64,000 nt of DNA from Psychromarinibacter halotolerans (GCF_029168315.1 NZ_JARGYD010000001.1:868001-932000); one strand, 5' to 3'. Shown: positions 20,301-27,221, counted from the first letter of the stretch. Numbers and translations are program-made. The notes: generated from the letters alone by a model not told the origin.

Positions 20301-23122
20301 ATCTCGACGAGGTCCCAGTCGGCGCCGAAGCTGTCGTCGCCCTCTTCCGTAGTGGCCAGCAGGCCGACGAAGGCGCCGGTGGTCTGCGCGCCGTTCTGAT
20401 AGGTGCCCCGGATCGCGCTGATCACGTCCTGCGGAATGGCGATGGCGGGCGTCTCGACCCACTCGGTATAGGCACCGTCGGTGACATAGCGGGCCCGCGC
20501 AATCGCGGTGGCCGAACCCGGCGTCAGGTCAAGGTCGATGGCGATCTGCATGTTCGGGTCGCCCAGCCCCGACACCGGCGCCTCGATCCCAGGAATTTCC
20601 ACGAACACGCTGGAGTTCGTGTCGTTCTCTTCCACCAGAAGCTCGACCCCGAAGGTCGGCGTCCCATCGACGTCGCGCACGACAACGGCGGCCTGCACGA
20701 AGGTCGACTGGTTGCCGGGGCCGACCACAAGGCCGTATTTCTCGCCGCCGTCCCAAGTCTTTCCGTCGTTCAGCGAATAGCCGAAGATGTTCTTGCCTTC
20801 CGACAGGATCGAGATCGCGCCCACGTCGTTCTGCACCGCAAAGCCGATGCCCAGCACGTCGCCCTGATCGTTGGCCGCGCCCTCTGCGGACCCGCTGTTG
20901 GCCGCGTCGATGCTGACCACGGTCGAGGCGCCGCCAAGGTTCCAGACGCCCGCGTCGTACAGCGCGAACTCTCCCGGAGGCGCGACCTGCACGTCGGTGC
21001 CATTGCGCCAGACGGCGTTGATGCCGATGTCACCCGCGATGCTGTTGCCATCCGGGATCGCGCCGGTCGGAGTCGTTTCGGGGTTGTTCAGCTCGAAGTG
21101 CCACAGCGCGGTCTCATCCGCGCCGACGCGCACCCCAAGCCCGTTGTCCGGGTCGCCGACGTGGCTGTCGAGCGTGTTGTTGACGCCGTCGAGATCGAGG
21201 TCGGTGCTGGGATCGGCGGGCGTGCCGCCGGGCTGGAACACGGTGATGTCGTTCGCGCCATAGGTCGCGGCAAAGATCAGCCCGGCGAAGTCGTCGACCC
21301 CGTCGCCGTCGGCGTCGATCAGCACCTCGGACGAGAAACCGTCATCGCCAAGCGCGGTGACGCCCAGCGGCTGCGATCCGAAGCCGCCGATGGTGCCAAG
21401 GCTTTCTACGGCGTCTGTGCGGCCGTCGCCGTCGGTGTCGATCGGCTTTTCGAAATACAGGTTTCCGTCAAAGGACGCGGCGATGATTGCGCCGTCCAGC
21501 GCGCCGCCGAAGAAGGTCGCCGTATACTCGGCCAGACCGTTGGTGGACGCGTTCACCGTCTTCAGCGAGCCGTCGTTGTTCTGGTTCAGCAGCTGGCTTT
21601 CCGGCGAATAGGCCGTGCCGTCCATGACGCTGCTGCCGTCGTAATACGCGGTGGGGTCGGACAAGGAACTGCCCGGGTGCGCCCACAGGTAACCGTTGAC
21701 CACATCGAAGAAATCGGCCGGCAGCCCGGTGTCCGAGGTCACGTCGACCCAGTTCCCGTCGCCCTGCTCTTCGTAGATGATCAGCAGGCTGGCAAGATAC
21801 GCGCGCGCCTCGGCCTCGTTCGCGAACAGCTCGACACCATTAGCGATAACAGGATCACTGCTGGTGGCGCCGGTGTAGGTGCCATCGGGGTTGAACGCCG
21901 CCTGTATCGCCTCGTGCGCGGCGCGGATCGGGTTGGCGTCGCCGCCATACGGCCCGTAGGCGTCGGTGGTTTCGCCCAGGTAGTGCAGCTGGTCGCCGAA
22001 GCCGTCAGAGCCGCCTTCGTTGAACTGGTTGGTCGCAAATTCGCTGGTCCAGTCGTCGACGATCTGGCCATCTTCCTGCGACAGCGGCTGGCCGCCCCAG
22101 CCGCCGTTGGGGCCGTTGTCCCACGTAAAGACCTCGTTCTCCTCGGTCACCAGCACGTCGTACTGGTTGCGGAATCCGGGCGAATGCACCGCCAGCGGGT
22201 TGTCGACGAAGGTCAGTTCGCCGCCGACGCTGACCAGCACCTGCTCGGTGATCTTCGCCATGTTCAGACCGTTGTGGCCACCCGCGAAATCGGGGTTGCC
22301 CTCTTGTCCGAGGGGGCCTTGGTCGATCGAGAAGTTTTCGGGAATTTCGGACGGATCGAGCCCGAGGTCGTTCACCAGATCGACGTTGTCCCGCGTCGGG
22401 TCGTCCAGCGTCGGCAGGTCCAGCACGTACAGATCGCCATTGGCGTCGGTACGGATGTCATAGTTCTCCATCTCGGTCAGGTTGACCTTCAGGATCGTGC
22501 CAGACAGCGCGTAATCCACCGTGCCGGCAAAGTTGTTGCCCGGCGCGCCCTTGTTGGTGTTGCCGCCCTGCGCGATCCACAGGATTTCGTCCCCGGTGGC
22601 CGGGTCGATCGAGATGTCGAGACCGTTGGTCGAGTGGTTTTCTTCCGACCGCGGCAGGCCGCGCAGGATCGCGACGCTGGACAGAACGTTCCCATCCGGG
22701 TCGACCACGATCTTGTGGATCTGCCCCGAGTTCGTATCGAGCCCCGAGTCGTTGCCGACCGCGATGCGCCAGTCCGAGGACGACACGTACAGCACGTCGT
22801 TGCCGTCGTCGTCCTTGGTCACGACGATGCCGGTCACCTGCCGTTGCTGCGTCGTGTTCAGGGTGCCGTCGTCGTTGTAGTTCTGGATCGTCTGGGGGAT
22901 CAGGTCGATCAGGGTGGTGTCCGAGACCACGAACTCGTCGGTTCCGTCCCCGTTCGTGTCGTCCTGACGCTCGATCTCGTAGCGGTAGATATTGCCGTCC
23001 TGCTGCGTGACATACAGCACCGGCGCTCCGGTTTTGCTTGTGTCCAGCGCCGTGGGGTTATTCGAGGATTCTCCCTGGAGCCCAGTCGTACCAAAGGTGA
23101 TCGAAGGATTATTGAAAGCCAT
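11372..23122 (-). CDS. Giant modular extracellular protein: malectin, Calx-beta, cadherin-like and LamG modules (3,916 residues)
   Basis: One uninterrupted 11.75-kb frame; ATG at 23122 has GGAG 7 nt upstream. Modules from the N-terminus: a beta-propeller-like region resembling soluble sugar dehydrogenases (about 1-480; LPRSEENHSTNGL, FAGGHNGLNMAK, VHSPGFRNQYDVL), Ca-binding DxDxDG motifs (about 545-650), four malectin-like carbohydrate-binding modules (near 953-1120, 1257-1440, 1557-1714, 2164-2345) with Calx-beta-like stretches between, then LamG-like modules near 2808-2980, 3364-3531 and 3735-3916 separated by three and two cadherin-like repeats (VxYTPDADFxGTDSF). No Sec signal and no RTX nonapeptides; the tail (DTSSFDLV) is acidic then hydrophobic, as in some type I secretion substrates, but no exporter is encoded nearby. 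Likely a surface or released adhesin or glycan-binding protein. Expressed alone with its own terminator. Confidence 0.85.
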   Translation of the reverse strand: MAFNNPSITFGTTGLQGESSNNPTALDTSKTGAPVLYVTQQDGNIYRYEIERQDDTNGDGTDEFVVSDTTLIDLIPQTIQNYNDDGTLNTTQQRQVTGIVVTKDDDGNDVLYVSSSDWRIAVGNDSGLDTNSGQIHKIVVDPDGNVLSSVAILRGLPRSEENHSTNGLDISIDPATGDEILWIAQGGNTNKGAPGNNFAGTVDYALSGTILKVNLTEMENYDIRTDANGDLYVLDLPTLDDPTRDNVDLVNDLGLDPSEIPENFSIDQGPLGQEGNPDFAGGHNGLNMAKITEQVLVSVGGELTFVDNPLAVHSPGFRNQYDVLVTEENEVFTWDNGPNGGWGGQPLSQEDGQIVDDWTSEFATNQFNEGGSDGFGDQLHYLGETTDAYGPYGGDANPIRAAHEAIQAAFNPDGTYTGATSSDPVIANGVELFANEAEARAYLASLLIIYEEQGDGNWVDVTSDTGLPADFFDVVNGYLWAHPGSSLSDPTAYYDGSSVMDGTAYSPESQLLNQNNDGSLKTVNASTNGLAEYTATFFGGALDGAIIAASFDGNLYFEKPIDTDGDGRTDAVESLGTIGGFGSQPLGVTALGDDGFSSEVLIDADGDGVDDFAGLIFAATYGANDITVFQPGGTPADPSTDLDLDGVNNTLDSHVGDPDNGLGVRVGADETALWHFELNNPETTPTGAIPDGNSIAGDIGINAVWRNGTDVQVAPPGEFALYDAGVWNLGGASTVVSIDAANSGSAEGAANDQGDVLGIGFAVQNDVGAISILSEGKNIFGYSLNDGKTWDGGEKYGLVVGPGNQSTFVQAAVVVRDVDGTPTFGVELLVEENDTNSSVFVEIPGIEAPVSGLGDPNMQIAIDLDLTPGSATAIARARYVTDGAYTEWVETPAIAIPQDVISAIRGTYQNGAQTTGAFVGLLATTEEGDDSFGADWDLVEITGTPLTYAEGEILYRWNAGDTDVGAIDDGPDWVQSGAVVTGASAPSTQNGSQNGLDPSAPSDSTPLDLYTNEYYGTDPSVPFGLEFGDGALPDGYYAVRLFMANGFDGTSAIGQRVFDVSVEEALFLDDIDLVAEFGHKVGGMFEWIGYVSDGTIDIDFSHVTENPLINAVEIVALDTTPGGPGISVVPTAVAEGDSGTTGVSVTVQSSEVVPSGETVFFDLEIRGATNGATPEVDFTVPGAVFNESTGTYSLSGEIAGNSADFTFAIDIIGDTDAEFSENIEVALVSVSGAGSYIATPVTPVTILNDDGPVDGVILYRVNAGGPTVAATDGGPDWTGDTDSENSSFLTNPGSNNDYPSDGVATGPIDLTDVAGYGAPEAVYGIERWDAVDDPSGEMAYSFDVPAGTEVEIRLLLAENFAELADTDASGDPTGDRVFSVSVDGTVPSAFQDIDQYALAGAFNKAAVVTHTVVSDGTINLEFLHGIENPAIKGIEIVAVGGSPFSLVSVGDPVSATVEETGDTGFTTLVFPVTFDTPPSSYVEVEYSVDINGTVTSGLTQSLAIGDGEITVQVPNDALDNGDDAVTVTLTSVVSGPAVIDGTTASATVTEDDIAPIVAAVNVGGPALTQDGIDFEADSYADNGTVFEDGLGGTPDQPVFDGTVYETERFGGAPGTEPLSFSIPVDPGSYTIELYFAEIYQDGTAIGGRVFDVYVEGQLVVANLDILAETGGDINQPVVIQLPDTFSPDQFDELDKLDITLEASADNAKLSAIVVREAPQPTGGAATLAVTVDSNDVQISNFGGDSFVLTNTGTKKIVQLDIDVTDALYPDSVFDPFGLAGDTIAKQLEINSDSGTGVNAPTSAAYIGAGGIDGFEGLRLTFDTATNGGFEPGDTVGFSVDMDPNSIAGAEKGTLDSGADPSWDIGGVSGAELIGSTFTITFEDGTTATGQLMGANNQGGSLGLASQDSPDLGVTLQVNGLDAGDVGTYADGGPTVTIQGEAGQTARIVLTKGIIQPVENNFTGTYGDQLDAQLAALEASDFPANNAAEFQTVDILLDGTVQDITTMFDFTQVPGYDLPFNEAQLPLGFVAAVIDPANDDLPLGPVSAPVYLTYSENAAPAIDAIPAIVITEGEDATFAIVATDAEGDTITLSVEVTDDSDGTPVDPASYSFTDNGDGTGSFAWTTGEPDDGTYSIEVTASDGTSTTTQVVPLTVNEDVPPQPGDVLYRVNAGGVNQVASDGGPDWTADTDAQNSPYLVNQGSNNIYTTGASVDISGLAEYGITDAVMGIERYDTTGDLNGEMSYSFDVPEGTEVELRIYVAELYTGLFDADGSGDPTGDRVFDVSVDGSVPAELANIDPYGLGGGFNVGSVVTYTLVSDGTVDVSFLHDVENPAVKAIELVVAGEPDTAAPVAELVAPDVTTPESTYQFEVTFDDETGIDVSTLDSLDVTVTGAGGSFVAAATLVGVDVSADGAPRTATYEITPPGGFWVPEDNGTYTITLNDGEVADLLGNAMPEQQLGSFTVDVEPLDQVEGGSLLVEITPGTGLDSSTFAGSSFILTNESAPGVQIASVTFNLQGAILPEIVFDPTGSGGDATASPFTPNSGAAVTGLVVPSDPSSDPFSDPRNGGYDTLTIDFTDFNPGEQFTFTTDIDPNNIQGVEGAGNAGSVSGYELIGSTVTVTFTDGVSTEVSLASLFDESVVTGGPGSLGGSAARITTDDPVTTPTLTIVDASGDTVPSLYGDQIELTSSDFTVLVTGEPNGTVELLQADTRLYIASGDAPFGVTQAELPYHSNEAMSGKVLTTVQLDASGQAQVPLSLLKTLSGNGTPDGGVNSIIAVSVDGTGNISLASPPLMVRQDTELVYDVPGVTEFNGTNGDVEEIPHSDIYEIPAGTIAFSFIAADTNGPQGLFVKDASYFVGGGNHFALYLDGGTLVARFQDGSTSAIMEFPGIVAGQEYEVAATFGPDGVELWVDGNLVGDSPLVMDWTQNVEYIQWGGRGWGSQSGQPGFDAPFEGIIADKQIYAGVLDAAKIASLAGSSSASNTDPVANDDAVVTDEDTPITIDLVANDTDADGDTLTVSGILGQPSNGSAVLEADGSVTYTPDADFSGTDSFTVTVTDGLGGTDTSTVNVTVNPINDGPTATDDTTNAIVGTPVEIDVLANDTDPDGDTLTLVSATDGSSGTTVILDGKVTYTPNAGFIGTDSFSYIVQDPSGETSEATVEVIVTAEPNAEPVAVDDTITVAEDGFIAFQPGDNDTDANGDTVIASSIASGPSNGIARVLEDGRVTYTPDADFNGTDSFEVTVTDGQGGFDTSTVTVDVTPENDAPVASDDSASTITGQPVVIDVFGNDTDVDGDPLSIASLTDPSQGTVTVNANGTLTYTPDAGATGQDTFDYTITDGEFTSTATVTVNIQSFPAPIYEETGDQSFNGANNGVIQLPHDSIYEIEQGTIAFSFEAADTNGAQGLFVKDASGYVGGGNHFAMFLEGSNLVVRFQDGSSESTLTIPGIVAGQEYDVAVTFGPDGGSVFLDGAEVAFTPLVMDWTQNVEYIQWGGRGWASASGQPGFDAPFQGTITDRRIFDAELTQNQIDQLFTDGPVNGDPVAVDDTLTVSEDGTASLFPLNNDIDPEGDAMFVDSVVGGPSNGTVVIGAGGEVFYTPDADFFGSDSFTLRIEDSFGGSDTSVVNVDVTPVADDPVAVDDDAATLTEQAVVVDVLGNDFDVDGDSLDVTSVGTASNGTVVLNADDTITYTPDAGFNGVDEFVYTVADGTGGEDTATVSVNVSETPVVPDPIFAQLGTVNYSGSFGDVDQYAHSTAFSIPEGTIAFSFVADNPGAKGGLVVKDASGYAGGGNHFASYLENGDLKLRVQDGSSEYIMTFDDIVAGQEYEVAVTFGPEGILAYVDGEVIGSNASFEMDWTANQEYLQIGGLGWASASGAPGFTDPFDGRIADVEIFDTALDSDQIQILADTSSFDLV
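12639..12688. repeat. Intragenic direct repeat, copy 1 (50 bp)
   Basis: Fifty bases identical to 14310-14359, encoding the PLVMDWTQNVEYIQWGGRGW segment of the second LamG-like module. Exact identity over 50 bp, with more diverged flanks, suggests recent duplication or gene conversion between modules. Confidence 0.85.
14310..14359. repeat. Intragenic direct repeat, copy 2 (50 bp)
   Basis: Second copy of the repeat at 12639-12688, in the first LamG-like module of the giant protein. The third LamG module (near 11.5 kb) has the diverged version MDWTANQEYLQIGGLGW. Confidence 0.85.
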
Positions 23123-23729
23123 TTTACACTCCAGGCAAGCAGCCGTAATACTTCGCCGAAGTCAAAGCTTTCGGCGGTAGGTCAAAAACAAGGATCGAAA
23201 TCGCGGCACGTAGTCGTGCGCGGATCAGCCGTCCGGTATGTCGGAGATTTTCATGCCTCTACCCCCCAGAAGAGCCATTCGATACATCGCAAGCACGGCC
23301 CCACGCCGGCTAACGTCATTAAAATACTTGCCTGTCGCCGTTTCCACTTTGGAACCAATGACCTGAAGGTCGTAAGGATCACAAGGCGACTGACATGATC
23401 GCAATTCAGTTAAATTTTACGCGTCGTTCTTTAAACCTGTCAACGAAATCACAAATGCATTTCAGATCAGCAAGTTACGCGCGGAAACTTTCAATTATCG
23501 CCGCGGGGTCACGCGTTATGATTGCGTTAACCTTTCTGTGATTGCGAATGACGCCGGGGACAGGGAATCACCTAAGGGCGAAAAGCGGTGACTGCCGAAG
23601 TGTCTAATCTCTACCTCCGATGGATTAACACGATCATTAATCAACCAAAATTCCTGAAAGCGCATACCGCCCTGATCGCCGAACTGCCGGACAGGTGATT
23701 GAAATTCAATGATGTCCGGCGATGCGCCG
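23123..23729. other. 607-bp intergenic region upstream of the giant gene
   Basis: No credible gene. More AT-rich than its surroundings. It holds the ribosome site of the giant gene (GGAG near 23130), a direct repeat TGATTGCG at 23519-23526 and 23539-23546 (20 bp apart), an inverted repeat GATTAA/TTAATC at 23623-23642 with an 8-bp spacer, and a compound palindrome at 23687-23719. The direct repeats and GATTAA palindrome could be regulator sites for the giant gene. Confidence 0.5.
23687..23719. terminator. Compound hairpin downstream of btaB
   Basis: Outer arms CCGGACA (23687-23693) and TGTCCGG (23713-23719) enclose an inner palindrome ATTGAA-A-TTCAAT (23698-23710). It begins 11 nt after the btaB stop. 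No U-run follows on the minus strand; it may end or stabilise the plcP-btaAB transcript, or be a protein site. Confidence 0.4.
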
Positions 23730-24368
23730 TCAGCCACGCCGCTGCACGCAGGCGTACGTCGCATAGCCGCGCCGAAGGTGTTCCACCCGCGCCACGCGAC
23801 TGTCACCGGCCAGATCGGTCAGCACATCTGGCAGCGTATCGCGCGGTGCGACGTGGAACCGCGCCAGCCACGCGCGCAACATTCGCTTGAACCACGCCGG
23901 CAGCCCCGCCTGATCGCCGAAGTCCACGACATGCAGCGTGCCCCCGGGCGCAAGGTGGCGCAGCGCCTCTGCCAGCGCGCCCTCCCAGTCGGGGATCATC
24001 GACAGGCTGTACGAGAACACGATGTGGTCGAACCGGCGCGTGCCGAACATCTCGAACGGATCGAACGCGCAGGCGTCGCCCTGCGCCAGCCACGCCCGCC
24101 CGTCCAGCTTGCGGCGGGCCGAGATCAGCATCTGCTCCGAGATATCCAACCCGCACAGACCTGCACCGGGATAGCGTCGCCCGATGGCCGCAAGGTTGCG
24201 TCCGGTGCCGCACGCGACCTCAAGCACGCGGTCGCCGGGACGCACGTCCATCGCGTCGATCAGGTGGTCGCGGCCCAGCAGGTAATGCTTGCGCGTGATG
24301 TCGTAGAACAGCCGCTGGTAACGATAGACATCGTCCATCAGCTGGCCGTGGGATGCAGCATCGGTCAT
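23730..24368 (-). CDS. btaB: S-adenosylmethionine:diacylglycerylhomoserine N-methyltransferase BtaB
   Basis: 212 residues from ATG 24368 (MTDAASHGQLMDDVYRYQRL), close to the length known for Rhodobacter BtaB; a longer in-frame start at 24431 lies inside btaA and is rejected. Class I methyltransferase with the SAM motif VLEVACGTGRNL at about residues 48-59, an acidic loop GLDISEQML and post-motif LAPGGTLHVVDFGD. In the family it methylates the homoserine amine of diacylglycerylhomoserine three times to give the betaine lipid DGTS at the inner membrane. Starts 4 nt after the btaA stop; last gene of plcP-btaA-btaB. Confidence 0.92.
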   Translation of the reverse strand: MTDAASHGQLMDDVYRYQRLFYDITRKHYLLGRDHLIDAMDVRPGDRVLEVACGTGRNLAAIGRRYPGAGLCGLDISEQMLISARRKLDGRAWLAQGDACAFDPFEMFGTRRFDHIVFSYSLSMIPDWEGALAEALRHLAPGGTLHVVDFGDQAGLPAWFKRMLRAWLARFHVAPRDTLPDVLTDLAGDSRVARVEHLRRGYATYACVQRRG

Positions 24369-24372
24369 GACG

Positions 24373-25593
24373 TCAGCCCCGCAGGCGATACAAGTGAACG
24401 CCGCCGTAGATCGCCGAGCGGTCGGTGGCAAAGGCGCGGGAGGACGCGGCGATATCGTACTGCCAGCGGTTCAGGATCGCGGGCGGCACCCGCCCCGGCA
24501 GGATGTCGTCGGTGCCGCCGGTGCGGAACAGCACCCGCGCGCCGGGCATGGCAGTCCGGGTGATCTGGTCCCACAGGGCGGTCAGTTGCGCATCGGTCAT
24601 CCAGTCCTGCGCGTCGAGCAGGATATAGACCGACTTCGACGCGGCGGGCGCCCCGGCCAGCACGTCGGTGACAGAGCGGTTCAGCACAGTGACCCGGCCC
24701 GCCCCCTCGCGCACGGCATGGAAATGGCGCGGCTCAAGATAGGGTGGCACCGGGCCGGTGCCGTCGGGGCGGTAGGCACGGGTCGCGGCCTGCCATGCAA
24801 AGTAATTCTCTGAGATCGGGAAGTCGCAGAACAGCTTGCGCGCCCGTTCGGTCAGCACCGGCAGGATGTCGCCCCCGGCATCTGCGGCCAGCTTGTCGTA
24901 CTGCGCCGGCGGGATGCCCAGACCGAACAGCGACGCGCGCCGGCGCGCGGCGAAGCGCACCAGCCGCGACCGGAACAGCGGCGCGATCTCGGCATCGAAG
25001 AAGACGCGCTGTTCGCCCAGCGTCTTGGCGGCCAGCAGCCGGTCGAACCGGACACCGCCCAGACGGGCGACGACATGCACCGCGCCAAGGAAAGCGCCCA
25101 GCACGCCGAAACGATAGAACCCCCGCGCGAACATCGACTTGCGCGCCCGGAAGCGGACGCTTTCGTTCCAGAAGCCCCGCGCCTCGACGTCCATGCGCGG
25201 CAGCACGTAGCGGTCCAGCAGATCCACGTTGCCGGGCCGGTCGGCGTGGCCGAACAGGCTGTAGAACGCGGCGTGGTCCGGCAGCACCTGCGCCGCGCGC
25301 AGCTTCAGCCGGTTCAGTTCGACATGCCACGGCGACAGGTCCACCGCCGTGATGCTTGCCGGAGACGCCGTCAGGTAGGACATCACGTTGCACCCCCCCG
25401 ACGCGATGCAGACCACGTGGTCGCTGTCCGTCAGCCCAAGCGCCTGCATGTCGCAGTCCGGGTCCTCCCAGATCTGCGGATAGACCAGCCCGCGGAACAG
25501 GCGCGCGAAGGCGCGTTCCGACAGGGTCCCGACCGAGAACGACCGGTTCTGATAGACGGCCTCGCCGATGATGTTGCCTGTGGTGTCGCTCAT
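24373..25593 (-). CDS. btaA: S-adenosylmethionine:diacylglycerol 3-amino-3-carboxypropyltransferase BtaA
   Basis: 406 residues, DUF3419/BtaA family. Recognised by the N-terminal region FARLFRGLVYPQIWEDPDCD, the SAM-binding segment VVCIASGGCNVMSYL followed by ITAVDLSPWHVELNRLK, and the C-terminal YILLDAQDWM and RVLFRTGGTDDILPG. The family moves the aminocarboxypropyl group of SAM to diacylglycerol, the first step of betaine lipid (DGTS) synthesis. ATG overlaps the plcP stop (ATGA at 25590-25593) and btaB follows, so diacylglycerol released by PlcP could feed straight into DGTS. Confidence 0.94.
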   Translation of the reverse strand: MSDTTGNIIGEAVYQNRSFSVGTLSERAFARLFRGLVYPQIWEDPDCDMQALGLTDSDHVVCIASGGCNVMSYLTASPASITAVDLSPWHVELNRLKLRAAQVLPDHAAFYSLFGHADRPGNVDLLDRYVLPRMDVEARGFWNESVRFRARKSMFARGFYRFGVLGAFLGAVHVVARLGGVRFDRLLAAKTLGEQRVFFDAEIAPLFRSRLVRFAARRRASLFGLGIPPAQYDKLAADAGGDILPVLTERARKLFCDFPISENYFAWQAATRAYRPDGTGPVPPYLEPRHFHAVREGAGRVTVLNRSVTDVLAGAPAASKSVYILLDAQDWMTDAQLTALWDQITRTAMPGARVLFRTGGTDDILPGRVPPAILNRWQYDIAASSRAFATDRSAIYGGVHLYRLRG

Positions 25594-26420
25594 GATGCGT
25601 CCTGTTGCTCGGGGGATTGGATCGCCGCCGCACGGGCGCGTCTGCGGGCGCGGCGGTCCAGCATCCGGTCGCGGCTGATCCGGGCTTCCCAGTCGACCAG
25701 CCGCAAGGCGCCGTCCTCGCCTTCGATGACGGCGGTGCAGCTTTCGACCCAGTCGCCGGTGTTCACATAGTGGATGTCGCCGATGTCGCGGATGCAGGCG
25801 TGGTGGATGTGGCCGCAGATCACGCCGTCATGGCCCTTCTGCCGCGCGTCTTCGGCCAGCGCCTCTTCGAACTTGCAGATGAAGTTGACCGCCTGCTTGA
25901 CCTGCTGCTTGCTCCACTTCGACAGCGACCAGTAGCGCGGAGACCACAGCCGGCGGATCGCGTTGATCTTGGGGTTCAGCCAGATCAGCGTGGCATAGGC
26001 GCTGTCCCCAAGATAGGCGAGCCAGCGGGCGTTCTTCACCACCGCGTCGAACTGGTCGCCGTGGGTCACGAAATAGCGTTTCCCGGTGGCGGTGACATGG
26101 GTGTCGTGCGCCTTGACCTCGATCCCGCCGAAATGGATGCCGTAATAGTTGCGCATCACCTCGTCGTGGTTGCCGGGGATCAGCACCACCCGCGTGCCCC
26201 GCTGCGCCTTTCGCAACAGGGCCTGCACCACGTCGTTATGGCTTTCGGGCCAGTGCCAGCCCCGCTGCAGCCGCCATCCGTCGAAGATGTCGCCGACCAG
26301 ATAGATCGTCTCGGCGTCGTGCCGCTTCAGGAACTGAACCAGAAGCCGAGCCCGGCACCCCCGGGTGCCCAGATGGAAATCCGACAGGAAGATTGCACGA
26401 TCCGTCACCGCTCTGCCCAT
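25590..26420 (-). CDS. plcP: Metallophosphoesterase PlcP (phosphate-starvation phospholipase C)
   Basis: 276 residues, calcineurin-like phosphoesterase with all metal motifs: SDFHLG (D14, H16), GDIFDG (D44), GNHDE (N84, H85), THGDQFD (H120) and GHIHHA (H204, H206). LpxH-like sequences of this type are often labelled UDP-diacylglucosamine pyrophosphatase, but the position directly before btaA-btaB and behind a Pho box identifies PlcP, which in rhizobia and roseobacters cuts phosphatidylcholine-type lipids to diacylglycerol when phosphate is scarce. ATG at 26420 has GAG 7 nt upstream; a GTG four codons later (V5) is an alternative start. First gene of the operon. Confidence 0.88.
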   Translation of the reverse strand: MGRAVTDRAIFLSDFHLGTRGCRARLLVQFLKRHDAETIYLVGDIFDGWRLQRGWHWPESHNDVVQALLRKAQRGTRVVLIPGNHDEVMRNYYGIHFGGIEVKAHDTHVTATGKRYFVTHGDQFDAVVKNARWLAYLGDSAYATLIWLNPKINAIRRLWSPRYWSLSKWSKQQVKQAVNFICKFEEALAEDARQKGHDGVICGHIHHACIRDIGDIHYVNTGDWVESCTAVIEGEDGALRLVDWEARISRDRMLDRRARRRARAAAIQSPEQQDAS

Positions 26421-26731
26421 TCGTTTTCTCGTTGGCAGGGGTGGTAGACGGGGAAGACTTCACCGACGTGACGGTTTTGTACCAGTCACGTGACGATGCG
26501 GGTTGGGGTGCGAGGTGGCGGATGTTGTGAGGCGTGGGTGGATGGTGGCGAAATGTGGTGTGGGGTTGGGGGAGCGTGCTGTGCTTTCGGCCCAATGCTG
26601 CCGTTCCCGTCAGTCCCTGCGAATGACCGATCTTATTTACCTTAAGTCTTCGCCAGGGTCCGCGTCGAATTGCTTGCGGTTTGTTCTCAATCACCTTCGG
26701 CTAGATGAGCGAAGGTCGCGGATTTCCCGCG
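26421..26731. other. 311-bp intergenic region between plcP and the secreted hypothetical gene
   Basis: Holds the plcP promoter region with its Pho box at 26468-26485. The rest (26500-26731) contains G-rich, low-complexity stretches and no gene, hairpin terminator or repeat that I can support. Confidence 0.5.
26468..26485 (-). promoter_or_regulatory. Pho box upstream of plcP-btaA-btaB
   Basis: Minus strand reads CTGGTACAAAACCGTCAC: two 7-bp PhoB half-sites (consensus CTGTCAT) separated by AAAA, 48 bp upstream of the plcP start. One further half-site-like stretch (ACGTGACTGG) precedes it. It fits PhoB-dependent induction of lipid remodelling under phosphate limitation. Confidence 0.8.
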
Positions 26732-27217
26732 CTACTCCTTTTCCGCAGTCATCCGAACCCGTAATTCGACCCGTTGCGCACAGACACCTTCCGGCACAGG
26801 TTCGACCGTGCGCAGTCGGTAAGTCTTCGGTTCGCACCAGCCAGCAAAACAACGGTTCGCAACAGAGTCCTTCAATAGTGTCTCGCTGCTCCACTCCGGC
26901 TGGTCCGGGTCATTGCCGTCGGTCTGGATCGGGGTCCAGTTGGACTCGTATGCTGTATTCAGGCGCTTGAACGTCACTCCCGAGGGAACCGAGCCCCAGC
27001 CGACGACTTCGAACCCCTGATTGCCGCACGCCTGGGGTGGCGCCCAGTCATCGACAGTTCGCCATTCGCAGACAACAAGGTCCGACCCGGTGTCCGTCGG
27101 CAGGGGCGCGCGGCTTTCCATAGAGAGGATCGCGATCTCGTCGCAGGGCGCAGCCGAAGCCGATCCTGAAGCATGCACACCCAGCACAAGGCCTATGGCC
27201 ATTAATACCCTTGGCAT
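26732..27217 (-). CDS. Secreted hypothetical protein
   Basis: 161 residues from ATG 27217, which gives a signal peptide (MPRVLMAIGLVLGVHASGSASA); longer in-frame starts upstream would overlap the cupin gene. The mature part has about five cysteines (PCDEIA, VVCEWR, QACGNQG, NRCFAGWC, VCAQR), suggesting a disulphide-bonded periplasmic or extracellular protein. I recognise no family. It starts 4 bases after the cupin stop, so both are likely on one transcript. Confidence 0.7.
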   Translation of the reverse strand: MPRVLMAIGLVLGVHASGSASAAPCDEIAILSMESRAPLPTDTGSDLVVCEWRTVDDWAPPQACGNQGFEVVGWGSVPSGVTFKRLNTAYESNWTPIQTDGNDPDQPEWSSETLLKDSVANRCFAGWCEPKTYRLRTVEPVPEGVCAQRVELRVRMTAEKE

Positions 27218-27221
27218 CCGA

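Noticed and set aside
11363..23398. Long open frames on the + strand opposite the giant gene (for example 11363-14053, 14291-17197, 17966-23398)
   Set aside because: They are antisense frames kept open by GC-rich codon bias. The products are Arg/His/Asp/Val-rich without domains, while the minus strand gives clear repeated modules.
23516..23806. 96-codon minus-strand frame in the giant-gene upstream gap
   Set aside because: It overlaps the btaB end, has no ribosome site or domain, and includes the palindromic elements.
25590..26420. LpxH (UDP-2,3-diacylglucosamine pyrophosphatase)
   Set aside because: Same metallophosphoesterase family, but the Pho box and the btaA-btaB genes make PlcP the better call.
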